A DNA stretch of 64,000 nt from Ignavibacteria bacterium UBA2360 (lineage in GTDB: Bacteria; Bacteroidota; Ignavibacteria; Tepidaquicellales; OLB5), in the NCBI GenBank assembly GCA_002344125.1, contig DDTQ01000008.1, forward strand, positions 188,262-252,261, given 5' to 3'. This document shows positions 25,991-34,195 of this stretch, piece by piece. How positions within the stretch are numbered: position 1 is the stretch's first letter; each line of letters begins with the position of its first letter. A program made the translations under genes and the position numbers. The notes beneath the pieces are model-generated. The model was not told the origin of the DNA. It was given only the letters and a program-made list of their open reading frames with translations, and searched no databases.

Positions 25991-26986
25991 TTAATTTGCT
26001 GAAAGCCTTACCTGCCCCGAAGGAACAGTTGAAGAAAATCCGTTAACAAGTACCTGCATTGAACCGAAAGATACGGTTCCAATATTACCGGAAAATAGTT
26101 TTATATAAAACGGTAAACCGAGTGCCTGTCCTTGTTCGTATCTAGGCTCAAGGGTTATCAAAACACTGTAGTTATTTTCCAGATTGGTTATATCGGGTAT
26201 TGTTCCCGGGCAGTTTGCCTGCAGCCAATCGTGGCCGGGCACGTTCCAAATCAAGCCGCCCAGGTTTTCGCACTGCTGGTTGTTATCCCGGGCCTGCGGT
26301 GAATTGAACCTGCCAATATTATATATATACGCGTTGTTTGCGTTATCAATAACCCATGCCTGGTATGTCCATTCCGTTGTATCAGGCAGGTTTGGCAGGC
26401 TTAAGCCTGCTGTGCCGCCTGTTGTATCTTTAGTAAACCAAATACCGCGCCTGTAATCAGATGATGCCATTCCGGTTGTTGGCGAAGCAAGTATATAACT
26501 GCCTGTTGCCGCAGAAAACTGAGATGATACCGGAAGTATATCTGTGTAGCTCATTGTAAGATCAAATACCAGGGTTCCGCCGCTTAATTGTTTTGAACCG
26601 CCTATTATTTTTATGTTACTGGGTATTGTATCATTGTAGCCCGGCGGCTGAATGGTAACAATAATATCTTCAACATCATTTATGTTTCCTATTCTGCCCA
26701 AACCAGGGGTAAACGGATTCCCGGAAGTATCGGTAATTGTTCCCGTATTACTTACTGCAAATCTGCCCATGCTTCTGTAGGCGTTCTCGCCGTGGTCATG
26801 CCCGGTTGCTATACTGCCCCAAAGTTCATAAGTGCCTGTTACATTCTTATCTATTGGCTCAAGCCTGCTGACCGTTAATGAAGCGCTGTTCTGCGGAGCT
26901 GTTGTGCCGGAATCACCGCAGGAATAAAATATAACTGCAAGCAGTAATATTACGGGAGGACTGATTATTTTCAAAATGTTCTTCAA
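25991..26986 (-). CDS. Lipoprotein, unknown function
   Basis: 331 residues. The N-terminus (ILKIISPPVILLLAVIFYSC) is a lipoprotein signal with Cys at about residue 23, followed by GDSGTTAPQ, a typical flexible linker. The mature part is probably beta-rich; it contains GTYELWGSIATGHDHGENAY and ends with a segment VLITLEPRYEQG that recalls the C-terminal region of anti-sigma-K-type domains, but I am not confident of that link. Start is TTG. It lies 98 bases downstream of the cytochrome/propeller lipoprotein gene and shares the CxSGTT post-lipobox sequence with it. Confidence 0.7.
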   Translation of the reverse strand: MKNILKIISPPVILLLAVIFYSCGDSGTTAPQNSASLTVSRLEPIDKNVTGTYELWGSIATGHDHGENAYRSMGRFAVSNTGTITDTSGNPFTPGLGRIGNINDVEDIIVTIQPPGYNDTIPSNIKIIGGSKQLSGGTLVFDLTMSYTDILPVSSQFSAATGSYILASPTTGMASSDYRRGIWFTKDTTGGTAGLSLPNLPDTTEWTYQAWVIDNANNAYIYNIGRFNSPQARDNNQQCENLGGLIWNVPGHDWLQANCPGTIPDITNLENNYSVLITLEPRYEQGQALGLPFYIKLFSGNIGTVSFGSMQVLVNGFSSTVPSGQVRLSAN

Positions 26987-27034
26987 ATTTTATTAAACTA
27001 CTTAACTAATTCCCCCTTGACTGGTTTCTCAGTT

Positions 27035-27074
27035 CTTGAGAGGGGTGGCACGCCGCAGTTGAGGCGGGGTGTGT
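27035..27074. repeat. GAGGGGTGG...GGGTGTGT intergenic repeat, copy 1
   Basis: Reads CTTGAGAGGGGTGGCACGCC then GCAGTTGAGGCGGGGTGTGT. The same ordered blocks appear, with an insertion, at 36152-36212. It fills most of the 98-base gap between two lipoprotein genes. Confidence 0.55.
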
Positions 27075-27084
27075 TTTATTTTTT

Positions 27085-28578
27085 CTAATTTCCTAAACCG
27101 GGTGTAATGCATATCCCCGCCGGGAAAGAAGCCATCTCGATATCCTTTATTTTGTTGTGTCCTGCCCACACATCTATCACAGCAGTTGTGCCCGGTGTTT
27201 TACCGGAATTAGGCGGATGGTGTACAAATCCGCCGCTTACTGATTCACATGTAACATACGCGTACCTGCCATCGGCGGTAAAATCGATCTTATGCGGCTG
27301 CGCGCCAACATTTGCTATGGTCTTAACAACTGTATTGGTTGTAAGATCAATCACAGAAACTGAATTACTGTTCCGGTTAGGTACATAGCACCACCTGCCA
27401 TCAGGAGAAATCTCATGCGCAAGCGGATTTAAACCGACCGGTATGGTTAAAATAAAAGCCCTGTTCACAAGATCAAACACTCTTACATCGTTCGATTTTA
27501 GACAGGTTATATACGCGAATTTATCATCCGGTGTTATGGCGATCTGGTAAGGTACAAAATTATTTGTCCCAATTCCATTTGGCGGTACAGATGGGTCAAC
27601 CGGGTATGTATCCAGTATCTGCCCCGTTGATGCCTGAATTATATAAAAAAACTCGCTGCCTTCGGTAGCCATTAACACGTATTCTTCACTGCGGGTAAGT
27701 CTTAACCCATGCGGCATTGTCATACGGAATTCTTCTATAACCCGGGTAATTGTCATAGACTGGGTATCAAACTCTTTCATTTCCTTCTGAGCCAGAGTAG
27801 CGTCAAAATTGGTGTACCAGCCACGGGTGCCGTCATTGGAAAGAATAATGTGTGCAGGTGAATTCCCCGCATACATTCTGCCAACTCTTTGGTAAGTCAT
27901 AGCGTCATATTTTTCAAGGTATCCTTCAGCAATTAAACTTACATAAAAATACCTGCCCTGGTTATCAATTGTAATTACATGCGGCGCGTCAAGCGGCTGC
28001 GTGGCGTTATCTCTGCCTCCAACATCTATTAATCTGACCAAATGATTGTTATCCAGATTTACCACTGCGACAAAATCACTTGCCTGGTTGGTAATAAATG
28101 CTTTATTGGTGATATTCTGAAACGCGACCTGCCCGTTATCATTTTTTGCACCCTGATTTATCCAGTCAACAATTTTCATTAACTGATTTGGCGGAAGCGG
28201 CATACCATTTGAATATGGCATTAATGCCTGCGGCATTAACGGTTCCAGAAAAGGGGAAATATTTGTATCAATTCTGTTGATATGTTTTACCATGTGGCTC
28301 CAGCTCGCGTTGTAAGGAATTATTTCCGCGCCGAAAGTTGAGCCGGTAAGCATGGTTGATTCCCAGCTTGTGAGATCAAATCCCGCCTGTTTATCGGTGG
28401 AATTATGACATCCCGGAAAACTGCAGTTTTCTGCCAGTATGGGCTGAATATCACGGTTGAAACTTACCGGTTCACCAAGCTGGGTGGTTGTGCCGGAATC
28501 ACACCCCATAAAATTGATTGAATTTAATGCTAAAACTCCGCAAACTGCTGATAAAAGGAAGATTACTTTGTATTTCAA
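27085..28578 (-). CDS. Lipoprotein with CX4CH cytochrome-like domain and YVTN beta-propeller
   Basis: 497 residues. Lipobox FMGC at about residue 26, then FNRDIQPILAENCSFPGCHN, a cytochrome-c-like module whose heme motif is CSFPGCH (CX4CH rather than CXXCH), with a possible distal Met in MPQALMPYS. From about residue 165 to the end runs a YVTN/NHL-type propeller (NSNSVSVIDLTTNTVVKTI, AYVTCLKSNDVRVFDL). A surface electron-transfer or sensor role is plausible but unproven. TTG start; a good promoter lies at 28615-28645. The gene leads a three-gene minus-strand group. Confidence 0.82.
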   Translation of the reverse strand: MKYKVIFLLSAVCGVLALNSINFMGCDSGTTTQLGEPVSFNRDIQPILAENCSFPGCHNSTDKQAGFDLTSWESTMLTGSTFGAEIIPYNASWSHMVKHINRIDTNISPFLEPLMPQALMPYSNGMPLPPNQLMKIVDWINQGAKNDNGQVAFQNITNKAFITNQASDFVAVVNLDNNHLVRLIDVGGRDNATQPLDAPHVITIDNQGRYFYVSLIAEGYLEKYDAMTYQRVGRMYAGNSPAHIILSNDGTRGWYTNFDATLAQKEMKEFDTQSMTITRVIEEFRMTMPHGLRLTRSEEYVLMATEGSEFFYIIQASTGQILDTYPVDPSVPPNGIGTNNFVPYQIAITPDDKFAYITCLKSNDVRVFDLVNRAFILTIPVGLNPLAHEISPDGRWCYVPNRNSNSVSVIDLTTNTVVKTIANVGAQPHKIDFTADGRYAYVTCESVSGGFVHHPPNSGKTPGTTAVIDVWAGHNKIKDIEMASFPAGICITPGLGN

Positions 28579-28614
28579 ATTGACCTGTTAACCGAAATTT
28601 TCTTAATTAAGCGC

Positions 28615-28645
28615 CAAATGTATTTAATATTAATAATATATACAA
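28615..28645 (-). promoter_or_regulatory. Bacteroidota-type promoter for the propeller lipoprotein
   Basis: On the minus strand TTG (28645-28643), 20 bases, TACATTTG (28622-28615). This fits TTG-N17..23-TAnnTTTG and predicts a leader of about 30 bases before the TTG start at 28578. Confidence 0.6.
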
Positions 28646-28782
28646 TGAACATATTTCGCTTGTTACTAACTGTAAACGGCTAAAATTACATATTAATTTC
28701 AGGGTGAATGCACAGTAATAAATTCCAGCTTAATTTTTTTGTTGCTTTCGGCAGTAATTATTTCTGCAATCCAGAAAGTTTT

Positions 28783-28890
28783 GTCGTTGGTGAGAACACC
28801 AACGACGGCGTTTAACAACTTAGGTAAATCGAAACCACGTCAGAGGCGGGCGCGCACTGTTTCGATTTGACTCGAATCAGCGATACGAGT
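28783..28890. repeat. Compound hairpin element in the gap 28579-29041
   Basis: Three inverted repeats in a row: GTCGTTGGTG/CACCAACGAC (28783-28806, four-base loop), AAATCGAAAC/GTTTCGATTT (28826-28868, 23-base GC-rich loop) and ACTCG/CGAGT (28870-28890). The rest of this 463-base gap holds the promoter at 28615 and no convincing gene. Confidence 0.7.
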
Positions 28891-29041
28891 TACAAAAATT
28901 TTGGCAACTGCTATAGAAGTATTTCTCTCAACAACAGCGTTTTAGAACTCTTAATTTCAGAGGCAAGGATGACATTAGTTTTCATAAAAGTCAGACTTAC
29001 CTGGATGAGTAATTTACCACTAAGACAACATTTTTACATCC

Positions 29042-31162
29042 TCATTTCACCAGCAGCATTTTTTTTGATTCAATAAATCCCTCGCCTGTTAAAACATAAA
29101 AATACACTCCGCTTGAAAGATCGCTGCCTGAAAAATCAAATGCGTAAGTGCCGGGGATAAGGAAATCGTTTACTATAACTGAAATTTCTCTTCCCAATAT
29201 ATCGTAAATTTTAAGCGAAGCATTCATAGCTTTGGGAATATCAAACTTTATTTTTGTAGTGGGGTTAAATGGATTGGGATAATTTTGATACAAATTATAT
29301 GTATGAGGTACAACATAATTTTCCGGCTCAACGCTGATTAGCACACCGCCACCCGTTGTGGTTTTGATGATTTGGCCGTACGGACTCACAGCATAACCCG
29401 TGTTATCATTTGAGAAATACAAACCATAAGAACTGAAATAGTTAACACAATATGTTGCAAACCAGTTTTCGCCGCCATTGGTGGTTTTGTACATAATGTT
29501 ATTTTCTGCTGAAGCATAACCGGTCATTTCTGAAGAGAAATGAATTGAAGAAATCCTGTTTGGAAATCTGTTAAACAACCAGGTCTTTCCTGAATTTGTG
29601 GTTTTGTATATAACGCCATTATAAACGCTATTATTTAAGAAATAGCCTGCTGCATATAAGTCATTTTCGGGAGACAGGCATAAATCATTTATAATAGTCA
29701 TTGAATCCAGAAATATGTTTATCCAGTTAATCCCGCCGTTTTGTGTCTTTTTAATGATCGCTTTATCTGAATCATGTGCATAACCACCAAGATATCCTGT
29801 TAGATTATTTGAAAATATAACATCTTCGTAAGCTCTTTCTGATTCAGAGCTCATGTAAGTCCAATCAATTCCAGCATTTGTTGTTTTAACGGTAGAGCCC
29901 CATTTAGTAACTGCATATCCGGTATCTAAAGAAGGAAATGACATTCCGTATAAATGATCATTAGTAACAGTTTGAGTGATTACCCAGTTCAATCCGCAAT
30001 CAGTGGTTTTTGCGATTTGACCGCCATCTATGCCGGCATATCCTGTATTTTGATTCAGAAACATTATATTATTGACGCCATTGTATATTTGTAATCCCAA
30101 ATTAAACGTAGTCCAGTTCATTCCGCTGTTTGTAGTTTTATAAATATAATTATTTCCACCTGTGAAACCGGTATTAGAATTAATAAAAGTCACATCATAA
30201 AAACTATCCATAAATCCGCTTGTTAAGTCTAACCAGTTAGTTCCGCCATTTGTAGTTCTGAATAAAAAAAATCTATCAAGTCCTATACCATCATTAAAGT
30301 TTTTAAGAAAAGTATTTTTGGATTTATAAGAATACGTCCAATTACTGCCCTGGTTGGTAGTTAGCCAAGTATCACTGCTTCCTCTGATGTAACCGTTATT
30401 CTGATCGAAAAACTTTATTTCTCCGGTAGTACTATTCATGAAATTATATACAGTATCCCAGCTCACTCCGCCGTTAGTGGTTTTTAATAACAGGTTTCTG
30501 TTCGCAAAAGTTGATACAAAACCTGTTTGAGCATTCAGGAAATATACTCCTTTAGACCTGAACCTGAAATTTACCTGAATCGTATCCCATGTTAAGCCGC
30601 CGTTTGTTGTTTTGTGTATCCTGCTGCTGCTAAATACAGTCGGTTTATATCCTACAACATAACCAATACTGTTTACCGGGAAGTGAAGTGAATAAAATAT
30701 ATTATCAGAAAAGGCTGTAAGGCTCAAGTTCCAGTTTTCTCCAAGATCATTGCTTATATAAACTTTATTATTTTTTAAGCCATAAAGTATGATTTGTGGT
30801 GAAGTACTGAAATCATTTACTGAATCTACAGGCGCTGGTATATACGTCCAGTTATTTCCGCCGTTCGTAGTTTTTAAAATTCCGTTCGTTGAATTGGAAA
30901 ATCCAGTAAGCTCATTAATAAAAACTATCGATTTTCCGCATTCATTGTTTGACATTACCGAAAAGGTTACCCCATTATTAGTTGATTTCATCATAGTACC
31001 GCCGTAACCGGAAACATACACGGTATTGCTTGAAGTAAATTCAACATCAGTTAGCCAGTTACCTTGTGGCAATGGATTTAGCCAAAACCAGCCATCCTGT
31101 GAATGGGTTTTATCTGGACCAAGTAATAATATAAATGAAAGGAAAATGTATAGTCTTTTCAT
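29042..31162 (-). CDS. Secreted Ycf48/BNR-repeat propeller protein with T9SS sorting domain
   Basis: 706 residues. Signal peptide (LYIFLSFILLLGPDKTHSQ), then more than ten blades each carrying KTTNGGxNW (for example GILKTTNGGNNWTYI, KTTNSGKTWLF) alternating with TGY/TGF turns (LNQNTGYAGI), as in Ycf48-like and BNR repeat proteins. The C-terminus is a T9SS sorting domain (QNYPNPFNPTTKI ... SKKMLLVK). No catalytic residues are recognisable; binding or adhesion is the likely role. Related in architecture to the protein at 22056-24410, but the blades are shorter and more regular. Confidence 0.88.
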   Translation of the reverse strand: MKRLYIFLSFILLLGPDKTHSQDGWFWLNPLPQGNWLTDVEFTSSNTVYVSGYGGTMMKSTNNGVTFSVMSNNECGKSIVFINELTGFSNSTNGILKTTNGGNNWTYIPAPVDSVNDFSTSPQIILYGLKNNKVYISNDLGENWNLSLTAFSDNIFYSLHFPVNSIGYVVGYKPTVFSSSRIHKTTNGGLTWDTIQVNFRFRSKGVYFLNAQTGFVSTFANRNLLLKTTNGGVSWDTVYNFMNSTTGEIKFFDQNNGYIRGSSDTWLTTNQGSNWTYSYKSKNTFLKNFNDGIGLDRFFLFRTTNGGTNWLDLTSGFMDSFYDVTFINSNTGFTGGNNYIYKTTNSGMNWTTFNLGLQIYNGVNNIMFLNQNTGYAGIDGGQIAKTTDCGLNWVITQTVTNDHLYGMSFPSLDTGYAVTKWGSTVKTTNAGIDWTYMSSESERAYEDVIFSNNLTGYLGGYAHDSDKAIIKKTQNGGINWINIFLDSMTIINDLCLSPENDLYAAGYFLNNSVYNGVIYKTTNSGKTWLFNRFPNRISSIHFSSEMTGYASAENNIMYKTTNGGENWFATYCVNYFSSYGLYFSNDNTGYAVSPYGQIIKTTTGGGVLISVEPENYVVPHTYNLYQNYPNPFNPTTKIKFDIPKAMNASLKIYDILGREISVIVNDFLIPGTYAFDFSGSDLSSGVYFYVLTGEGFIESKKMLLVK

Positions 31163-31255
31163 GCTGTTATTTTTTAGGTTACAATTAACATATTAAATTA
31201 ATCATTTTTTTACAATACATTTATTAAAAATTATTAATTTGAGACTCTTTCCTTA

Positions 31256-31445
31256 ATGTCGCCCCTGCAGGGCTCTGACGATGCATGTTTTCACTCCGTC
31301 CCAAGCTTCGGCTTGAGGACGGAAATTGATTGTGAAGCTCCAGCTTCATTTTTTTTGATCACAGCGGAAGCATTGATCACAACGTGTTTCCAAGCGGAAG
31401 CTTGGGAACAAGTAAGCTGTAAAATTCATCGGATTAACCCTGATT
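31256..31445. repeat. Cluster of hairpin elements upstream of dxr
   Basis: Within the 394-base gap 31163-31556: CCGTCC-CAAGC-TTCG-GCTTG-a-GGACGG at 31296-31322 with a C(TTCG)G tetraloop; TGAAGC-TCCA-GCTTCA near 31331-31346; and GTTTCCAAGC-GGAA-GCTTGGGAAC at 31386-31409. The last resembles the TTCCCAAAC family of 10.6-16.6 kb with AAGC in place of AAAC. No gene is supported; the short plus-strand frame through it is repeat sequence. Confidence 0.7.
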
Positions 31446-31556
31446 CATCCAATGAGTGAGGCACGTTCGTATATATCTTGCACATATTCACACTCTCGAA
31501 AATTAGCATGTTAACTTTCATAAATAAACGCTAAATTACCAAATATATACGCTATA

Positions 31557-32723
31557 ATGAAGAATATCGCCGTTTTAGGCTCTACAGGTTCAATTGGTAA
31601 AAATACGCTCGAAGTAGTAAGAAATTTAAACCGTAACGGGTATCCCGTTTCGGTTAAGTACATTTCTGCCAACTCAAATGTTGAGCTTCTTGCTGCGCAA
31701 ATCGAAGAATTCAAGCCGAAAGCCGCGGTAATTTTTAATGAAGCAAGTTTTAACGATCTTAAGTCACGATCTTTAGATCATAAGTGCGAAATTCTTTGCG
31801 GGCAGGCTGGAATCAATGAAATCGCATCGCGGGATGATTTTGAGCTTGTTGTAAATGCGCTTGTTGGCTTCAGCGGGCTGATACCAACTACCGAAGCGAT
31901 CAAGCACGGCAAGGATATAGCCCTTGCCAATAAAGAATCGCTGGTAGTTGCAGGTGAGCTTATCTATTCAATGCTTCGCGGCAGCGAAGCACACCTTCTG
32001 CCGGTTGATAGCGAACACTCCGCAATTTTACAATGCCTGCAGGGTGAACCGATGAAGCAGGTGACGAAACTTATTTTAACTGCGAGCGGCGGCCCATTCA
32101 GGAAGTTCACCAAAGAAGAAATGCCCAACGTTACTGTTGAGCAGGCTCTTAAGCATCCTAACTGGGTGATGGGCAGTAAGATCACAATTGATTCAGCCAC
32201 ATTAATGAATAAAGGATTTGAAATTATTGAGGCTAAATGGTTGTTCAATATAGAAGCTGAAAATATCGAAGTTCTGATCCATCCGCAGTCCATTATTCAT
32301 TCAATGGTTGAATTCAGCGACGGTTCCGTAAAAGCGCAGCTTGGCGTACCGGATATGAAAGTACCCATACAATACGCGTTTACTTATCCTGAAAGGGTAA
32401 GATCAGATTTTCCAAGAATGGACTTTAAACAGCTGAAAAATCTTACATTTGAAGAGCCCGATCTTGAAAAATTTGAGTGTTTGAAGCTGGCTTATGATGT
32501 AATAAAAGCAGGCGGATCGTATCCAATAGTGTTGAATGGGGCAAATGAAGCCGCAGTCGAGCTTTTCTTAAAGGGTAAAATAAGATTTATAGATATCCCC
32601 GCGCTTATCAAAAGCGCATTGGATAAGCATGAAAACCACGTTTCACCCAGCCTTGAAAGTATTGTTGGAATTGATAGCTGGTCGAGAAAGTTTGTTTATG
32701 AAGCGGCTTTAGAGCTTGCTTAA
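31557..32723 (+). CDS. dxr: 1-deoxy-D-xylulose 5-phosphate reductoisomerase
   Basis: 388 residues. It makes 2-C-methyl-D-erythritol 4-phosphate with NADPH in the non-mevalonate isoprenoid pathway. NADPH loop GSTGSIG at 8-14; ALANKESLV at 122-130; metal ligands D151 and E153 (DSEHSA) and E222/E225 region (NKGFEIIEA); SASGGPF-like loop TASGGPFRKF at 175-184. Full length for the family. It is followed by rseP after 89 bases, a pairing seen in many bacteria where dxr and rseP are neighbours. Confidence 0.97.
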   Translation: MKNIAVLGSTGSIGKNTLEVVRNLNRNGYPVSVKYISANSNVELLAAQIEEFKPKAAVIFNEASFNDLKSRSLDHKCEILCGQAGINEIASRDDFELVVNALVGFSGLIPTTEAIKHGKDIALANKESLVVAGELIYSMLRGSEAHLLPVDSEHSAILQCLQGEPMKQVTKLILTASGGPFRKFTKEEMPNVTVEQALKHPNWVMGSKITIDSATLMNKGFEIIEAKWLFNIEAENIEVLIHPQSIIHSMVEFSDGSVKAQLGVPDMKVPIQYAFTYPERVRSDFPRMDFKQLKNLTFEEPDLEKFECLKLAYDVIKAGGSYPIVLNGANEAAVELFLKGKIRFIDIPALIKSALDKHENHVSPSLESIVGIDSWSRKFVYEAALELA

Positions 32724-32812
32724 AATTATTGAAAATAAAATAGTATTTAATCAGATACACAGCATGATGTTTCCCTGAAATTCAGCATGCATAAGGAGAA
32801 AAACAAAATAAT

Positions 32813-34138
32813 ATGGAAGTAGTAAGCACAATTCTTTATTTTCTTATAACGATCGTAATACTTGTATTTGTACATGAGTTCGGTCACTTTGCCGCGGCAA
32901 AGCTCTGCAAAATGAAAGTGGATAAATTCTACCTCTTCTTCGATTTTTTTAACCTGCGCATTTTTAAATTTACAAAAGGTGATACCGAGTACGGCCTTGG
33001 CGTGTTCCCTTTAGGCGGGTATGTGAAAGTTGCAGGTATGATAGATGAAAGTATGGATAAAGATTTCGTTAACCAGGCGCCTCAGCCGTGGGAATTCCGC
33101 TCAAAACCCGTTTGGCAAAGAATGTTCGTTATTACCGCAGGCGTTATCATGAACACCCTGCTCGCATTCTTTATATTTTATACCATCAACCTTTCCGAAG
33201 GGAAACAGAAGATGGAAACAAGAATGGTCGGTTATGTTTCGCCGGGTTCTATAGCGATGAAGCATGGAATACTCCCCGGAACAGAAATTGAAGCCATTAA
33301 CGGTTTACCCGTTCAGTATTGGGATGACGTTCGCGGAAATCTTTTTATTGAAAGTATGGGTGAGGATATTACCCTGGATGTCGCAATGGGACCCGTAAAG
33401 CAGAAAATTTTCATTCCCAAATCAGAAATGGTTGATCTTAATGAAAGAACATTCGGTATTTTCCCAACACAGATGGAGCCCATGATACAGCAGGTTGCAG
33501 AAACCGGTCCTGCTAAGGATGCCGGTTTACAGAAGGGTGATATTATTACCGAAGCCAATGGTAACCCGGTTTTACATTCACAGCAATTTGTTGATATTAT
33601 CAGAAGCAACGCCGGCAAAGATATAGCTGTAACTTGGAACCGAAACGGTTCAATAATGAATGGTAACATCAAACCTGCAGCTGATAGTACTGTTGGAATT
33701 GGTATTGGTAAATATACCGGAGTTGTAAAAAATATTGACTATAACGTAATAAGTGCAATTCCCCAGGGCTTTAACGACCTCTGGCACTACGGAGTAGTGC
33801 TGTTTGTAAAATCAATGTGGAAGATCATAAAGGGTGATATAGCTTTCAGTAAGGCTGTAGGCGGTCCGGTCAAAATTGCTCAGTACGCAGGTCAATCAGC
33901 TGAAGGCGGTTTCCTTTCATTCCTTGGTTTTATGGCTATGCTTTCTATCACACTTGCTATTATCAACATTCTGCCTTTCCCTGCGCTTGATGGCGGTCAT
34001 TTTATGTTCCTGCTTTATGAAGGAATTTTCCGAAAGCCGGTTTCGCACAAAGTTCAGATCGTTGTGCAGAATGTGGGATTCATTGTGTTAATGGCTTTTA
34101 TGGCTTTTGTTGTATATAATGATATTATTAATATATAA
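32813..34138 (+). CDS. rseP: Site-2 protease RseP (intramembrane metalloprotease)
   Basis: 441 residues. Zinc motif H21-E22-x2-H25 in the first transmembrane helix (HEFGHFAAAK), the third ligand in LDGGH at 392-396 in a C-terminal helix, and two PDZ-like domains between about 130 and 290 (GSIAMKHGILPGTEIEAING and GPAKDAGLQKGDIITEANG). It cleaves membrane anti-sigma factors or signal peptides within the membrane. AAGGAG stands 14 bases before the ATG, rather far. The gene ends in a strong terminator hairpin at 34158-34190. Confidence 0.95.
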   Translation: MEVVSTILYFLITIVILVFVHEFGHFAAAKLCKMKVDKFYLFFDFFNLRIFKFTKGDTEYGLGVFPLGGYVKVAGMIDESMDKDFVNQAPQPWEFRSKPVWQRMFVITAGVIMNTLLAFFIFYTINLSEGKQKMETRMVGYVSPGSIAMKHGILPGTEIEAINGLPVQYWDDVRGNLFIESMGEDITLDVAMGPVKQKIFIPKSEMVDLNERTFGIFPTQMEPMIQQVAETGPAKDAGLQKGDIITEANGNPVLHSQQFVDIIRSNAGKDIAVTWNRNGSIMNGNIKPAADSTVGIGIGKYTGVVKNIDYNVISAIPQGFNDLWHYGVVLFVKSMWKIIKGDIAFSKAVGGPVKIAQYAGQSAEGGFLSFLGFMAMLSITLAIINILPFPALDGGHFMFLLYEGIFRKPVSHKVQIVVQNVGFIVLMAFMAFVVYNDIINI

Positions 34139-34157
34139 TTCTAATTAAATATTTCCT

Positions 34158-34191
34158 AAAATGACCGGCTTATAAAGGGCCGGTCATTTTT
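34158..34191 (+). terminator. Rho-independent terminator after rseP
   Basis: AAAATGACCGGC (34158-34169) pairs perfectly with GCCGGTCATTTT (34179-34190), then T. It ends only a few bases before the start codon of the next gene (34196), leaving no room for a separate promoter or Shine-Dalgarno between them. Confidence 0.88.
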
Positions 34192-34195
34192 GTTT

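Noticed and set aside
31256..31459. 67-codon plus-strand frame upstream of dxr
   Set aside because: Consists of hairpin repeats; no start context and no conserved features.
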